Below, one piece after another: positions 17,318-26,565 of a stretch of DNA of 64,000 bases; position 1 is the first letter of the stretch, and every line of letters begins with the position of its first letter. The translations under genes were made by a program, and so were the position numbers. The notes beneath the pieces are model-generated. The model saw only the letters and a list, made by a program, of their open reading frames with translations. It ran no database searches and had not been told where the DNA came from. This stretch comes from Aquibium sp. ELW1220 (GTDB taxonomy: Bacteria > Pseudomonadota > Alphaproteobacteria > Rhizobiales > Rhizobiaceae): contig NZ_JAOAOQ010000028.1 in assembly GCF_030398385.1 (NCBI RefSeq), forward strand, positions 1 to 64,000. The letters run 5' to 3'.

Positions 17318-18394
17318 TCACCCGCCCCCGCGTCCCAGCAATCGCCGGAAAAACCTCCCCGCTCGCGAAGCGCGGCGGTGGCGGTTCTCCTCTGCGAGCG
17401 CCCTGTTTGCCGACTGGAGCGCATCGACCCGTTCGAGGAGCCGGTCGCGCTCGGCCAGCGCGGCGGAGAGGGCGGGGGTGGCGAGCGAGGTGGGCTCGAT
17501 CCATCGGTCGGGATGCCCTTCCTTCGCCAGCCGCTCGAGACAGGTCCGGATCGTCGTTCCGCTCTCGTGCGGGCTGTGCGGCAGGTGGTGGTAGCTCTGT
17601 TCGGGTCGCAGGACGGCGATCCGGTCGAGGATGAAGTGCTGGAAGAAGAGCCTTTCCTCGATGGTGCCGCAGGCAGGCTCCACCGCCTCGAGCAGGCCGG
17701 TGAACAGCGTGGACCAGGATTCCCGCTTCCGCTCCACCGGCCAGTCGAACCACTGCTTGTGATAATTGTCGCTGTGGTCGAGCCGATGGTACAGCGGTTC
17801 CGGCAGCCGCACGAAGCTGCCCCAGCGCAGCACCTTGGCCAGCCAGACGAACACCTCCGACAGCGCACGGAACTCGTCGGCGCGGACCGGTCCCGCCTGG
17901 GCCACCGCCGCCGCGCGGATGATGCCGCGCACCGGCTCGGGCCGCTTCTCTTCGATGAACCGGCGCAGGCGCGACAGCGTGTCGCCCTCGATGGAAGGGG
18001 CCGCGTCGAGATCGTCGCGTCCGCCGTGCCACCGGCAGTCGGTGTAGAGGATGGCGGCCTCGGGATGCCGGTCGGCCAGGAGCAGCAGCCGCTCGAAGAA
18101 ATCCGGCTCCGTCCAGTCGTCATGCTGGCGATAGCAGAAGAAGTCCCCCATCGGCTGGCCGAGCAGCCAGTTGAAATTTCCGTACCAGTCCAGACGCTGC
18201 GGCTGCACCACCATGCGGAAGCGGCTGTCGGACAGGAAAGGCAGGCACGCATCCGCGCTTTCCGCGTCGGCGCCGTCGATCGAGATGATCGCCTCGAACT
18301 CCCGGAAAGTCTGCTCTTGCAACGACCGCAGCGCCCGGCCGACCTGATCCTTGCCCTTGTAGACGGGAACGCCGACCGAGATGTGCCTGGACAT
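17318..18394 (-). CDS. Glycosyltransferase family 2 protein
   Basis: A 358-residue GT-A fold glycosyltransferase. The N terminus HISVGVPVYKGKDQVGRAL and the following EAIISIDGADAES (family nucleotide-sugar aspartate) and FCYRQHDDW are typical of GT2. The C terminus ends in a Ser/Arg-rich coil (LAERDRLLERVDALQSANRALAEE) that may be a coiled coil. Acceptor and sugar are unknown. It follows the FAD-oxidoreductase gene by 16 bp, so the two are probably co-transcribed. Confidence 0.85.
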   Translation of the reverse strand: MSRHISVGVPVYKGKDQVGRALRSLQEQTFREFEAIISIDGADAESADACLPFLSDSRFRMVVQPQRLDWYGNFNWLLGQPMGDFFCYRQHDDWTEPDFFERLLLLADRHPEAAILYTDCRWHGGRDDLDAAPSIEGDTLSRLRRFIEEKRPEPVRGIIRAAAVAQAGPVRADEFRALSEVFVWLAKVLRWGSFVRLPEPLYHRLDHSDNYHKQWFDWPVERKRESWSTLFTGLLEAVEPACGTIEERLFFQHFILDRIAVLRPEQSYHHLPHSPHESGTTIRTCLERLAKEGHPDRWIEPTSLATPALSAALAERDRLLERVDALQSANRALAEENRHRRASRAGRFFRRLLGRGGG

Positions 18395-18410
18395 GTCGCC
18401 GCGCCTCCGC

Positions 18411-19631
18411 CTATCCGCCCGGCGCGATGCGATCGGCGCAGATCGTCGCGAAATGGGGCGCCATGGTCAGCTTGCCCGGATCGACCGAGTGGTAGCGTCT
18501 CCGGCTGTGCACGCCGATCTCGAAGCGCTTGTGCAGCTCGCTCTGCGGGTCGTCGATGTCGGTCTTGCCCCATGCCACGATGGTGCCTCCCTTCACGCGC
18601 ACATCGGGCAGCATGTCGGGCGTGATCGTGCCCAGCGCCCTGACGATGGCGCCGAGGCTGCGCACCGTATCGCCGATCACCTTCGATCGAAGCGGCTCGT
18701 CGGGATAGGTCGCCCATGCCGGTGGCACGACCGCGCGGGAATAGTCGAGCACGCAGGCCGGATACCACGTCAGATAGGTGGTCATGTCGGGGTAGCTCAC
18801 CACCTCGCCGAAAGGACCCGAAACGAAGGTGACGCTCGGCGGTCTCGGCCGGTTCGCCGGCCAGGTGAAGCTCACGCCGTATTTCAGGCGGTGGATCCAC
18901 GGGCGGCCGGGATCCAGCCCCATCGATCGGTCGAGGGCGATCCGGCCGTCCCACAGGGCATTCACGACGTGATCGAACCGGTCCCGCACGATCGTTGCGC
19001 CCACCCGCGTCGCCACGCGCACGCCGGTCTGGTCCTCGCAGGCACCCTCGACCTCGTGCCCGAGCCGCAGTTCGATGCGGGGATGGGCAAGAACCGCGGC
19101 GCGCAGGCGGGTTGCAAGCTCGACCGGGTCGATGGCCACCTCCGGCGTGTCGAAGACGGCCAGCACGTCGGACGGGTGGAATGCCGCGAGCCTCTCTGCG
19201 TCGCTCCACTGGCGCGGCGCCTGCAGGAGGTCGGCGCCGAAATAATGGTCCCGCCTCCCGGCCGACGCCTCCGAGATCAGGCCCCGCACCGCAGCGAAGT
19301 AGGCTTTCACCTGATCGACGTCCTGCTGGCTTTCGCGATGGACGGCATAGGCGGCCGGCTCGGAGATCGTGAGAGACGCCGGCGAAACACCGAGATGACG
19401 TTCGAGAAAGGGGGCGAAGGCGAGCGCGCCTTCGATCATGACGCGGGCGGTGGCGAGCGACGGATCAGCCGCATACATCCAGCCGAGATGGACCTTGCCT
19501 TCGTTGGCGACCGCGGTCCGGGTGAGAACGTCCGGCTGCCGATCGAACAGGACGACGGGCTGCCCGCGATCGGCCAGCGCAAGGGCGATGCAGCACCCCT
19601 GAAGTCCACCACCGAGCACCGCGATCGTCAC
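18411..19631 (-). CDS. FAD-dependent oxidoreductase (DAO/DadA-like)
   Basis: A 406-residue flavoprotein. The dinucleotide-binding motif is at the very N terminus (VLGGGLQGCCIALALADRG, with the acidic end of strand 2 at VLFDRQ), as in the D-amino-acid-oxidase-like (DAO) family. The middle and C-terminal parts are not close to a known subtype; the GXHSRRRYHSVDPG segment near the C terminus is conserved-looking. The substrate is unknown. Pairing with a glycosyltransferase suggests modification of a glycan or an amino sugar rather than amino-acid catabolism, as inference. Confidence 0.75.
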   Translation of the reverse strand: MTIAVLGGGLQGCCIALALADRGQPVVLFDRQPDVLTRTAVANEGKVHLGWMYAADPSLATARVMIEGALAFAPFLERHLGVSPASLTISEPAAYAVHRESQQDVDQVKAYFAAVRGLISEASAGRRDHYFGADLLQAPRQWSDAERLAAFHPSDVLAVFDTPEVAIDPVELATRLRAAVLAHPRIELRLGHEVEGACEDQTGVRVATRVGATIVRDRFDHVVNALWDGRIALDRSMGLDPGRPWIHRLKYGVSFTWPANRPRPPSVTFVSGPFGEVVSYPDMTTYLTWYPACVLDYSRAVVPPAWATYPDEPLRSKVIGDTVRSLGAIVRALGTITPDMLPDVRVKGGTIVAWGKTDIDDPQSELHKRFEIGVHSRRRYHSVDPGKLTMAPHFATICADRIAPGG

Positions 19632-19813
19632 GTTGGTCCCTTTCGTTGGACCTCAACTAGCCACTGGCCGATGCAAGGGCAAGCGATTCCGACCCTGGGC
19701 GGCGGGAGGGCCGAGGTGCGTCCGGGCGTCCGGCCTGTCGATTGATGCCGGCCCGGCGATGGCGCCCGCCGCCATGGACGTCGCTTCGGTCGAACCCGTA
19801 TCGCGCGGCGCGG

Positions 19814-20530
19814 CTAGGCCACGCTGCCGCCGCCGTCGACCAGCACGACGCTGCCGGTCATGAAGCCGTTCTGCATCAGGTGGACGATCTGCGCGGCGAC
19901 CTCCTCCGGCCTGCCGACCCGCTTCAGCGGCGTTGCCGCGGCCGTTTTCTCGAACAGGGCGAGCCGCTGCTCCTGCGGCAGGTAGTCCCACCACGGCGTC
20001 TCGATGCGGCCCGGAGAGACGCAGTTGACGCGCACCGGCGCCATCTCGGTCGCCAGCGCCTTCGCCAGCGTGTCGATCGCCGCATTGATCGCGCTCAGCA
20101 TCGTCGCCGCGCCGCTGGGGCGGGTGCCGATCATGCCGGAGACCAGCGTCAGGCTGCCGCCGGCCACGATCCGCGCGGCATGTGCCACGTTGACGGCGCC
20201 CCAGAACTTGCTGTCCATCGCGGCGCGTTCGTCGGCGAGGCTGCGCTGGCGCAGCGGGCCGACCGAGAGGTCGGCGGCGGAGACGACGACGTTGTCGAAT
20301 GGCGCGCATTCGTCGAAGAAGCGCGCCACCGCCGCCGCGTCGCGGATGTCGATGGCCTGCGTTTCTACCTTGCCGATCTCCCTGGCCGCCTCGGCCAGCC
20401 GCTCCCGGCTGCGCGACACGATGGTCACGCGCGCGCCGAGCGCATGGGCGGCCTGCGCCGTGGCGAAGCCGATGCCCGACGACCCGCAGAACACCGCCAC
20501 CGTCCGGTCCGCGAGCGGAAGGGCGCCCAC
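19814..20530 (-). CDS. Short-chain dehydrogenase/reductase-like protein lacking the YxxxK motif
   Basis: A 238-residue Rossmann-fold protein with the SDR cofactor motif GSSGIGFA and the conserved VSPGRIETPWWD and MTGSVVLVDGGGSVA. At the catalytic position the usual Tyr-x-x-x-Lys is replaced by Leu-x-x-x-Asn (MLSAINAAIDTLAKAL), so classical dehydrogenase chemistry is unlikely. I know a divergent SDR subfamily with the same change. The start is taken as GTG, two bases after the stop of the upstream gene, with GAGGA ahead of it. It ends the operon with the reductase at 20533. Confidence 0.82.
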   Translation of the reverse strand: MGALPLADRTVAVFCGSSGIGFATAQAAHALGARVTIVSRSRERLAEAAREIGKVETQAIDIRDAAAVARFFDECAPFDNVVVSAADLSVGPLRQRSLADERAAMDSKFWGAVNVAHAARIVAGGSLTLVSGMIGTRPSGAATMLSAINAAIDTLAKALATEMAPVRVNCVSPGRIETPWWDYLPQEQRLALFEKTAAATPLKRVGRPEEVAAQIVHLMQNGFMTGSVVLVDGGGSVA

Positions 20531-20532
20531 GT

Positions 20533-21444
20533 TCAGTCCTCGTCGCCGCCGAGCGTCGAGCCGGCGAAGAGTTCGCTGAACTTCGCCACCGCGGTGTGAT
20601 CCTGGCCGGGCCCGAGATGCTTCTGCGCGCCGGCCCAGATGTCCTTGCACAGGCCCGAGAAGGGCGCGGGCGTCGCGGTGGCGTTGGCGACGCCGAGTGC
20701 GATGCCGAGATCCTTGACCATCAGGTCGAGGCCGAAGCCGGCGTCGAACCGGCGCGACAGCACGAACTGCTTGAATTTCTTCTGCGTCGAGTTGTTCATG
20801 CCGGTCGAGACGTTGAGCACGTCGACCATCAGGGCCGGATCGAGGCCGAAGCGCTGGCCGATCAGCAGCGCCTCGATGCCGATCAGGAAGCCGCCGGCGC
20901 TGACGAGGTTGTTGAGCGCCTTCATCGCATGGGCGCTGCCGATCGAGCCCGTGCGGATGACGGAGCTTCCCATGGCCTCGAGCACCGGCTGCGCCCGGTC
21001 AATGTCGGTCGCATCGCCGCCCGCCATGATGGCGAGTTCGCCCGTCTTCGCGCGCGACACCCCGCCGGAGACGGGCGCGTCGATCATGGCGATGCCGTCG
21101 GCCTGCAGCCGTGCGGCGATCGAACGGGTGGCCTCCGGCACGCCGCTCGTCATGTCGACGACGAGAGCCCCGCGCGAAAGCCCCCCGCGCGCGCCGGTGT
21201 CGCCGTCGAGCACGGCCTCCACGACGGCGCTCGACGGCAGCATCGTGACGAGGATGGCGCAGCCGGCCGCGGCTTCGGCCGGGCTCGCCGCCGCGCGGGC
21301 GCCGATCGCCTGCGCGATGCGGTCGGTGCGGCCGGAATCGGCATCGTGGACGACGACGGAGAAGCCGGCCGCCACGAGACGCGAGGCCATCGGTTCGCCC
21401 ATGGCGCCGAGGCCGATGAAGCCGATGCGGGTATTGCCGTTCAT
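20533..21444 (-). CDS. 3-Hydroxyisobutyrate-dehydrogenase-family reductase
   Basis: A 303-residue NAD(P)-dependent beta-hydroxyacid dehydrogenase. Cofactor motif GFIGLGAMGEPMA, substrate motif DAPVSGGVSRAKTGELAIMAGG and the catalytic lysine in GSAHAMKALNNLVSAGG are all present. The family includes 3-hydroxyisobutyrate, tartronate-semialdehyde and related reductases; the exact acid is not readable. It lies 16 bp after dctM, suggesting it acts on the compound imported by the TRAP system. Confidence 0.88.
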   Translation of the reverse strand: MNGNTRIGFIGLGAMGEPMASRLVAAGFSVVVHDADSGRTDRIAQAIGARAAASPAEAAAGCAILVTMLPSSAVVEAVLDGDTGARGGLSRGALVVDMTSGVPEATRSIAARLQADGIAMIDAPVSGGVSRAKTGELAIMAGGDATDIDRAQPVLEAMGSSVIRTGSIGSAHAMKALNNLVSAGGFLIGIEALLIGQRFGLDPALMVDVLNVSTGMNNSTQKKFKQFVLSRRFDAGFGLDLMVKDLGIALGVANATATPAPFSGLCKDIWAGAQKHLGPGQDHTAVAKFSELFAGSTLGGDED

Positions 21445-21460
21445 GTCTGGTCCTCGTCGG

Positions 21461-22774
21461 TCAGTTGAACATCTGGCGCGGCAGCCAGAGGGACAGGTCG
21501 GGGAAGGCGAGCAGCAGCGCCAGCACGATCGCCTCGATCACGATGAAGGGCAGAATGCCGCGATAGATGTCGGGCAGCTTCACCTTGCCTTCCGACGCGC
21601 CGATCACCGCAAAGAGGTTCATGCCCACCGGCGGACTGAGCACGGCCAGTTCCACCAGCTTGACCATGATGACCCCGAACCACACGCCGTCATAACCGAG
21701 CGCGGTGACCATCGGATAGACGAAGGGCAGCGTCATCACCTGCATGGCCAGCGGGTCCATGAACATGCCGAGCACGATGAAGACCGCCACAAGGATCAAC
21801 ATGAAGACGATAGGCGACAGGTCGAGCGACTGCAGCAGGTCGGTCGCCGAGGTCACCGTCCCGGCGACGAGGAAGAAGCGGGTGAACATCAGCCCGCCGA
21901 TGATGACGATGAACAGCGCCGCCGTCACGCCGGCGGCCGAGCGGAGACAGTCCGCGAGGTCGGCGGTCGACAGGCGCCGCCGCGCCACCGCGATCACCAG
22001 CGCGCCGATCGCGCCGATCGCGCCGGCGCCCGACGGCGTCGTGAAGCCGAGATAGATGCCGCCGATGACCAGACCGGCCAGGAGGAACGTGGCCCACAGC
22101 GCAATGGCGCTGCGGCCGATCTCGGCAGCACTCGCCCGCGGCTGCGGCTGCGGCGCGAGGCCCGGCTTGGCCCGCACCAGGAAGGCGGTGCCGATCATGT
22201 AGGCGGCGGCGGTCAGCACGCCGGGCACGACGCCCGCGATCAGAAGCTCGGCGACCGATTCGCCGGTCAGCAGGCCGTAGATGACGAAGCTGATCGAGGG
22301 CGGGATGAGCGCCGCGATCGTGCCGGCCGCCGCGATGCATCCGGCCGAGAAGGCGCGATCGTAGCCGAGCCGCAGCATCTCGGTCAGCGCGATGCGGGTA
22401 AACAGCGCGGCATTGACGAGCGTCGACCCGGAGATCGCCGCGAAGCCCGCCGAGGCGAGGATCGTCGCCTGGTAGAGGCCGCCGCGCGTCGAGCGCAGGA
22501 TCAGGTTGGAGAAGGAGAAGAGTTCCTGCGTGATCCCCGACGCCGACGCGATCGCGCCCATCAGGATGAACATCGGGATGACCACGAAACTGTAGTCCGA
22601 CGCCATGGCGAAGGGCAGGTTCATCAGCGTGTTGAGCGCGAAGGCCGATCCGCCGGTCGTCCACAGGCCGACGACGGCGACGCCGGCCATGGCGATGCCC
22701 ACCGGCACGCCGATCAGCGACAGTGCCAGCATCGCGACGATGGCGATGAAGCCGATGGTCAACGGATCAAGCAT
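21461..22774 (-). CDS. TRAP transporter large permease (DctM)
   Basis: A 437-residue inner-membrane protein with about twelve membrane segments. Family features include SGSTLVNAALFTRIALTEM, PPSISFVIYGLLTGESVAELLIAG and the final VELAVLSPPVGMNLFAVIGAS. It forms the ion-coupled transport subunit of a tripartite TRAP carrier for an organic acid. It overlaps the DctQ gene by eight bases, as is common. Confidence 0.94.
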   Translation of the reverse strand: MLDPLTIGFIAIVAMLALSLIGVPVGIAMAGVAVVGLWTTGGSAFALNTLMNLPFAMASDYSFVVIPMFILMGAIASASGITQELFSFSNLILRSTRGGLYQATILASAGFAAISGSTLVNAALFTRIALTEMLRLGYDRAFSAGCIAAAGTIAALIPPSISFVIYGLLTGESVAELLIAGVVPGVLTAAAYMIGTAFLVRAKPGLAPQPQPRASAAEIGRSAIALWATFLLAGLVIGGIYLGFTTPSGAGAIGAIGALVIAVARRRLSTADLADCLRSAAGVTAALFIVIIGGLMFTRFFLVAGTVTSATDLLQSLDLSPIVFMLILVAVFIVLGMFMDPLAMQVMTLPFVYPMVTALGYDGVWFGVIMVKLVELAVLSPPVGMNLFAVIGASEGKVKLPDIYRGILPFIVIEAIVLALLLAFPDLSLWLPRQMFN

Positions 22775-23294
22775 CGTCGCCGACCTTCGTCTCGATGGTG
22801 GCTTCGCGTCCGGCGATCAGCCGCAGCAGCTGCCGCAGGAATTCGGCGGCAGCCAGCCAGGCGCCGAAGGCCGCCAGGCTCTTGAAGGGGGCCATCGGAA
22901 AGGCCAGCGCACCGAGCGCGGCCTCCCTGATCGCCCAGGAATTGATCGCGAGCTTCGTCGTCTGCCACGCCACGAGCCCCATCAGGGTGCCGGCGATCGC
23001 CAGCGAGACGATGCCCGAGAGGCGCTTCATGCGCGGACCCATGTTCTGCGTCGCGACATCGATGACGATGTTGGAGCCGCGGGCCTGCGCCTCGGCCAGG
23101 CCCAGGAAGACGATCACCGCCAGCAGAGCGCCCGAGAGCTCGACCATGCCGGGAATGGGCTTCAGGAAGATGTTGGTCGACACGACGTCGGTCGCGCCCA
23201 TCAGACCGACGATCAGCAGAAGCGCGGAGGCCGCGAGGAAGCCCACATAGGATATCCGCCGCAGCAGACGGTCGAGCCAGGCGAACAGGGCCAT
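22767..23294 (-). CDS. TRAP transporter small permease (DctQ)
   Basis: A 175-residue protein with four membrane helices. The family pattern is visible in DVVSTNIFLKPIPGMVELSGALLAVIVFLGLAEAQARGSNI. It pairs with DctM. It lies between the binding-protein gene (58 bp upstream) and dctM (overlap), completing a TRAP operon. Confidence 0.92.
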   Translation of the reverse strand: MALFAWLDRLLRRISYVGFLAASALLLIVGLMGATDVVSTNIFLKPIPGMVELSGALLAVIVFLGLAEAQARGSNIVIDVATQNMGPRMKRLSGIVSLAIAGTLMGLVAWQTTKLAINSWAIREAALGALAFPMAPFKSLAAFGAWLAAAEFLRQLLRLIAGREATIETKVGDDA

Positions 23295-23352
23295 GAAATC
23301 ACCGGGAGGTTGGCCGCGCCGGCCGCAGCAGGGCCGGCGCGGAACGTATGGA

Positions 23353-24369
23353 TCAGCGGTTGGCGCGGATGTAGTCGGCGAGCTCCTTCGCCTCGGCGCC
23401 CTTGCCCATCTCGTCCATCTTCTTGGCCCAGACGTCGAGCATGTCGGGAACCTTGGCCTTCAGGGCGTCCGCTTCCTCGAAGGGAACGATCTCCATGCCG
23501 ACCTCCTTGAGCCCGTCCACGGCCTTCGCCTCGTCGGAGGCGATCAGGTCGTTGCCGAAAGTCTCGGCATCCGCCGCAACCTCCGTAAACAGCGCGCGCA
23601 CGTTCTCGGGCCAGCCCTCCCACTTGGTCTTGGAGATGAACAGCGTATGGGCGCTGATCACGCCGAAGGAGAGGTCGGTGCCGTACTTCGCCACCTGGTC
23701 GATCTTGAATGCCTTGACCGCCGAGTTGAACATGTAGGTGCAGTCCATCGCGCCCGACTGCATCGCCTGGATCATGTCGACCGGCGGGATGTTCACGGGG
23801 ACGGCGCCGATGGCATCGAACATCACCGGCACGAAGGAGCCGTAGGACCGGACCTTGGTGTTCTCCAGGTCGGCCGTCGTCTTCAGCGGCTTGGTGCAGT
23901 AGACGCGGTAGTCGGGCAGGTAGCGATAGAGCAGCGGATGCAGGTTCGCTGCGGCGAGCTCGGCCTTGATGGTCGCGTTCGTGGTGAAGATGTCGGCGGT
24001 CAGCCGGTTCAGCTTCGGTCCGTCGGTGTAGGTGAACGGCAGGGCGTTGGTGACGGCCGTGAACGGCATGCGCGAGAACTGGTTGCCGGTGACGATGAGG
24101 CCGAGGTCGACGGCGCCGGACCCGACCAGGTCCACCATTTCGGCCTCGCCGCCCAGCGTATTGGCCCAGAAGTGCCGGATCTTGATCTTGCCGCCGCTGC
24201 GCTTCTCGATCTCGGAGGAGAAGTAGGTGTCGATCTTCGACGTGTTCACCACCTCCGGGATGTTGGAGGAGTAGCGGAGCGTCATCTCCGGATAGTCCTG
24301 AGCAAATCCGGCACCCGCGCCGAATGAGCAGAAAGCGACGACGGGCGCCAAAAGGCGTGAAATTTTCAT
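23353..24369 (-). CDS. TRAP transporter periplasmic binding protein (DctP)
   Basis: A 338-residue secreted protein with a signal peptide ending near SFGAGAGFAQ. The DctP core is clear: GGKIKIRHFWANTLGGEAEMVDLVGSGAVDLGL near residue 60 and the conserved QSGAMDCTYMF near 210. It binds an organic acid in the periplasm and delivers it to DctQM. It heads the operon dctP-dctQ-dctM-reductase-SDR and is divergent from the metallo-hydrolase at 24509, with operator-like sequence between them. Confidence 0.94.
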   Translation of the reverse strand: MKISRLLAPVVAFCSFGAGAGFAQDYPEMTLRYSSNIPEVVNTSKIDTYFSSEIEKRSGGKIKIRHFWANTLGGEAEMVDLVGSGAVDLGLIVTGNQFSRMPFTAVTNALPFTYTDGPKLNRLTADIFTTNATIKAELAAANLHPLLYRYLPDYRVYCTKPLKTTADLENTKVRSYGSFVPVMFDAIGAVPVNIPPVDMIQAMQSGAMDCTYMFNSAVKAFKIDQVAKYGTDLSFGVISAHTLFISKTKWEGWPENVRALFTEVAADAETFGNDLIASDEAKAVDGLKEVGMEIVPFEEADALKAKVPDMLDVWAKKMDEMGKGAEAKELADYIRANR

Positions 24370-24448
24370 CGGAATCCTCCCCGGATCGTACTGCGCTGTG
24401 GCGCAGGGCTGATATCACGATTGCGGCGTCCTTGCCGCAATGGCAGGC

Positions 24449-24471
24449 TGTCATACAACATGACGGTATGA
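24449..24471. promoter_or_regulatory. Operator-like inverted repeat between dctP and the metallo-hydrolase gene
   Basis: TCATAC (24451-24456) and GTATGA (24466-24471) form perfect 6-bp arms separated by nine bases. The left part CTGTCATACAA is identical over 11 bases to a segment upstream of the serine-hydrolase gene (25331-25341). It is placed to control both divergent transcripts. It is a candidate site for the GntR protein at 28163. Confidence 0.5.
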
Positions 24472-24508
24472 TAAAGCAAGCAGGGTAGCAGGCGAGGAGG
24501 AGGAAACG

Positions 24509-25309
24509 TTGGAACCGACCTACGAGGTGCTGGCGCTCAGGTTCGCGCGCACCGCGCCCGACCGGCCGCGGCGCGAGAACTTCATGCCGGGCATGGACCT
24601 GCACGACGGTCCCATGCCGCTGGACTATTACATCTGGGTGATTCGGGGCCACGGCCGCGTCGTCGCGGTCGACACCGGCTTCGGCGAGGAGGCGGCGAAG
24701 GAACGCGCCCGCGAGCTCATCCACGCCCCCGCCGCGCTGCTGGCGAAGGCCGGCATCGACGCCGCGACCGTGAAGGACGTGGTGCTGACCCACCTCCACT
24801 ACGACCACGCCGGATCGCTGCAGGACTTTCCCGCCGCGACCTTCCATCTGCAGGACGAGGAGATGCGCTACGCGACCGGCAGGCCGATGTGCCACGCTTG
24901 CCTGCGGGCGCCCTTCAATCTGCGCGACGTGATCGAAGCCGTCGGCCTGGTCTACGGCGGACGGATGAAGTTCCACGACGGCGACACGCAGCTCTTCCCC
25001 GGCATATCGCTGCACCGGGTCGGCGGCCATACCGGCGGGCTCCAGGTCGTCCGGGTGGCGACCAGACGCGGACCGCTGGTGCTTGCATCCGACGCGTTCC
25101 ATTTCTCCGAAAACCGCAGGCGCCGCGCGCCCTTCCCGCTCGTCCACCACGTCGGCGAAATGCTGGACGGCTTCATCCGCTGCGAGGAACTGGCGGAAGG
25201 ACGCGAGGACCTGCTCGTTGCGGGCCACGACCCGGACGTGCGTGAACGCTGGCCCGAACTGATCCCCGGTTTCCCCGACATCGTCCGACTCGACCTCGAT
25301 CCGCGCTGA
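24509..25309 (+). CDS. Metallo-beta-lactamase-fold hydrolase, AHL-lactonase-like
   Basis: A 266-residue zinc hydrolase. THLHYDHAG (HxHxDH) near residue 96, GGHTGG near 170, ASDAFHF near 193 and a late GHDPD provide the metal ligands of the N-acyl-homoserine-lactonase/lactonase branch. A real quorum-quenching role is possible, but in this cluster a catabolic lactone is at least as likely. The start is TTG at 24509, fixed by the very strong GGAGGAGGA just upstream. An ATG at about 24584 would lose the N-terminal strands. Confidence 0.85.
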   Translation: MEPTYEVLALRFARTAPDRPRRENFMPGMDLHDGPMPLDYYIWVIRGHGRVVAVDTGFGEEAAKERARELIHAPAALLAKAGIDAATVKDVVLTHLHYDHAGSLQDFPAATFHLQDEEMRYATGRPMCHACLRAPFNLRDVIEAVGLVYGGRMKFHDGDTQLFPGISLHRVGGHTGGLQVVRVATRRGPLVLASDAFHFSENRRRRAPFPLVHHVGEMLDGFIRCEELAEGREDLLVAGHDPDVRERWPELIPGFPDIVRLDLDPR

Positions 25310-25322
25310 AACGCCTGTAGCG

Positions 25323-25351
25323 TTGACATACTGTCATACAAACTGATATCC
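25323..25351 (+). promoter_or_regulatory. Promoter with overlapping operator upstream of the serine hydrolase
   Basis: TTGACA (25323-25328) with a weaker -10 (GATATC, near 25345) forms a plausible sigma-70 promoter. TTGACATAC-N4-ATACAA (25323-25341) covers it; a nearly identical element occurs in reverse orientation at 28943-28965. TGACA-TAC-TGTCA inside it is a perfect short dyad. Occupancy would block the -35 region. Confidence 0.5.
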
Positions 25352-25378
25352 GCTAGGGCGATTTTTCGGGGAGGTCCC

Positions 25379-26563
25379 ATGCAGTTCGATCGGTCGGTAA
25401 GCGCGCGCGGATCAGAGTTCCGCCTTCGAGGAACCTGCGATCCGGCCTTCGCCCGGGTCGCCGAGGCCTTCGCGGAGAACTTCGCCGTCGAGGAAGAGAT
25501 CGGCGCAGCGACCGCCGCCTATGTCGATGGCCGCAAGGTGGTCGACCTGTGGGGCGGCTATCGCGATGCCGCCGCGTCGGCACCCTGGCAGCAGGACACG
25601 ATCCTCTGCATGATGTCGGTGGCCAAGGGCATCGCCGGCATGGCGTTCAACATCCTGATCGACCGTGGCCTCGTCGATCCCGACGCGCCGGTGGCGCGCT
25701 ACTGGCCCGAATTCGCGCAGAACGGCAAGGAAGGCGTGCTCGTCCGGCATGTGCTCGACCACACAGCCGGGCTGCCGGTCGTGCTCCATCCCCTGTGGAA
25801 GGGCGCCGTCTTCGACTGCGACGCCATCGTCGCCGCGCTGGAGAAGCAGGCGCCGCTGTGGGAACCGGGCACCGTCGCAGCCTACCATATCCACACACAG
25901 GGCAACCTCCTCGGCGAGATCGCGCGCCGCGTCACCGGCAAGCGGTTCCCGCGTTTCATCGCCGACGAGATGACCGGGCCGCTCGGTGCCGACTACCAGT
26001 ACGGCAACCTCTCCGATGTCGATCTCGCCCGCTGCGCGACGCTGGTTCCGACCGTCGAAGGCACGCTGCTGGCCAAGCGCGATTCCGAGCCGGACACGCT
26101 GGTCGCGAAGGGCTTCACCCAGTTTCCCGACGAGCCGCTGCCGGTGACGCTGAATTCCACCGCGTGGCGCCGCGCCGAGATCACCAGCGCCTCCGGCCAC
26201 GGCACGCCCCGTGCGGTCGCCCGCATTTACGGCGCCGTCGCCCGCGGCGGCGAACTCGACGGCGTGCGGCTGATGTCGAAGGAGACCCTAGAGGACATGC
26301 TCGTCGAGCAGCACAACCAGTTCGAGCGCATGCAGCAGCGCCCCTACCACCAGGGTCGCGGCATCCTGCTCAACACGCCGGTCTCCGTCTGGATGGGACC
26401 GAGCATCCGCGCCTTCGGACATCACGGCTTCGGCGGCTCGATCGGCATGGGCGATCCGGATGCGAAGATCGGGTTTTCCTACGGCTGCAACAAGATGCAT
26501 GCGCGGGGCGACAACGGTCCCCGCGCCCGCCGCATCATCGAAGCTCTCTACGAGGCACTCTGA
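25379..26563 (+). CDS. Serine hydrolase of the class C beta-lactamase/esterase family
   Basis: A 394-residue cytosolic (no signal peptide) hydrolase. The catalytic SxxK is SVAK near residue 80, the Tyr motif YHIHTQGN near 170 and the third motif HHGFGGS near 345. Such proteins in catabolic clusters usually act as esterases or lactonases (EstB type), not antibiotic resistance enzymes. It opens a plus-strand operon with two SDR genes, spaced by 2 and 17 bp. Confidence 0.88.
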   Translation: MQFDRSVSARGSEFRLRGTCDPAFARVAEAFAENFAVEEEIGAATAAYVDGRKVVDLWGGYRDAAASAPWQQDTILCMMSVAKGIAGMAFNILIDRGLVDPDAPVARYWPEFAQNGKEGVLVRHVLDHTAGLPVVLHPLWKGAVFDCDAIVAALEKQAPLWEPGTVAAYHIHTQGNLLGEIARRVTGKRFPRFIADEMTGPLGADYQYGNLSDVDLARCATLVPTVEGTLLAKRDSEPDTLVAKGFTQFPDEPLPVTLNSTAWRRAEITSASGHGTPRAVARIYGAVARGGELDGVRLMSKETLEDMLVEQHNQFERMQQRPYHQGRGILLNTPVSVWMGPSIRAFGHHGFGGSIGMGDPDAKIGFSYGCNKMHARGDNGPRARRIIEALYEAL

Positions 26564-26565
26564 TC

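Noticed and set aside
19632-19813. Possible attachment site or second tRNA-end repeat at the far end of the two-gene unit
   Set aside because: No match of the tRNA-Ala 3' end was found in the spacer, so an integrative element is not supported.
20639-22885. Very long plus-strand frame antisense to the TRAP permease
   Set aside because: It is antisense to well-supported dctM and reductase genes and consists of charged low-complexity sequence.
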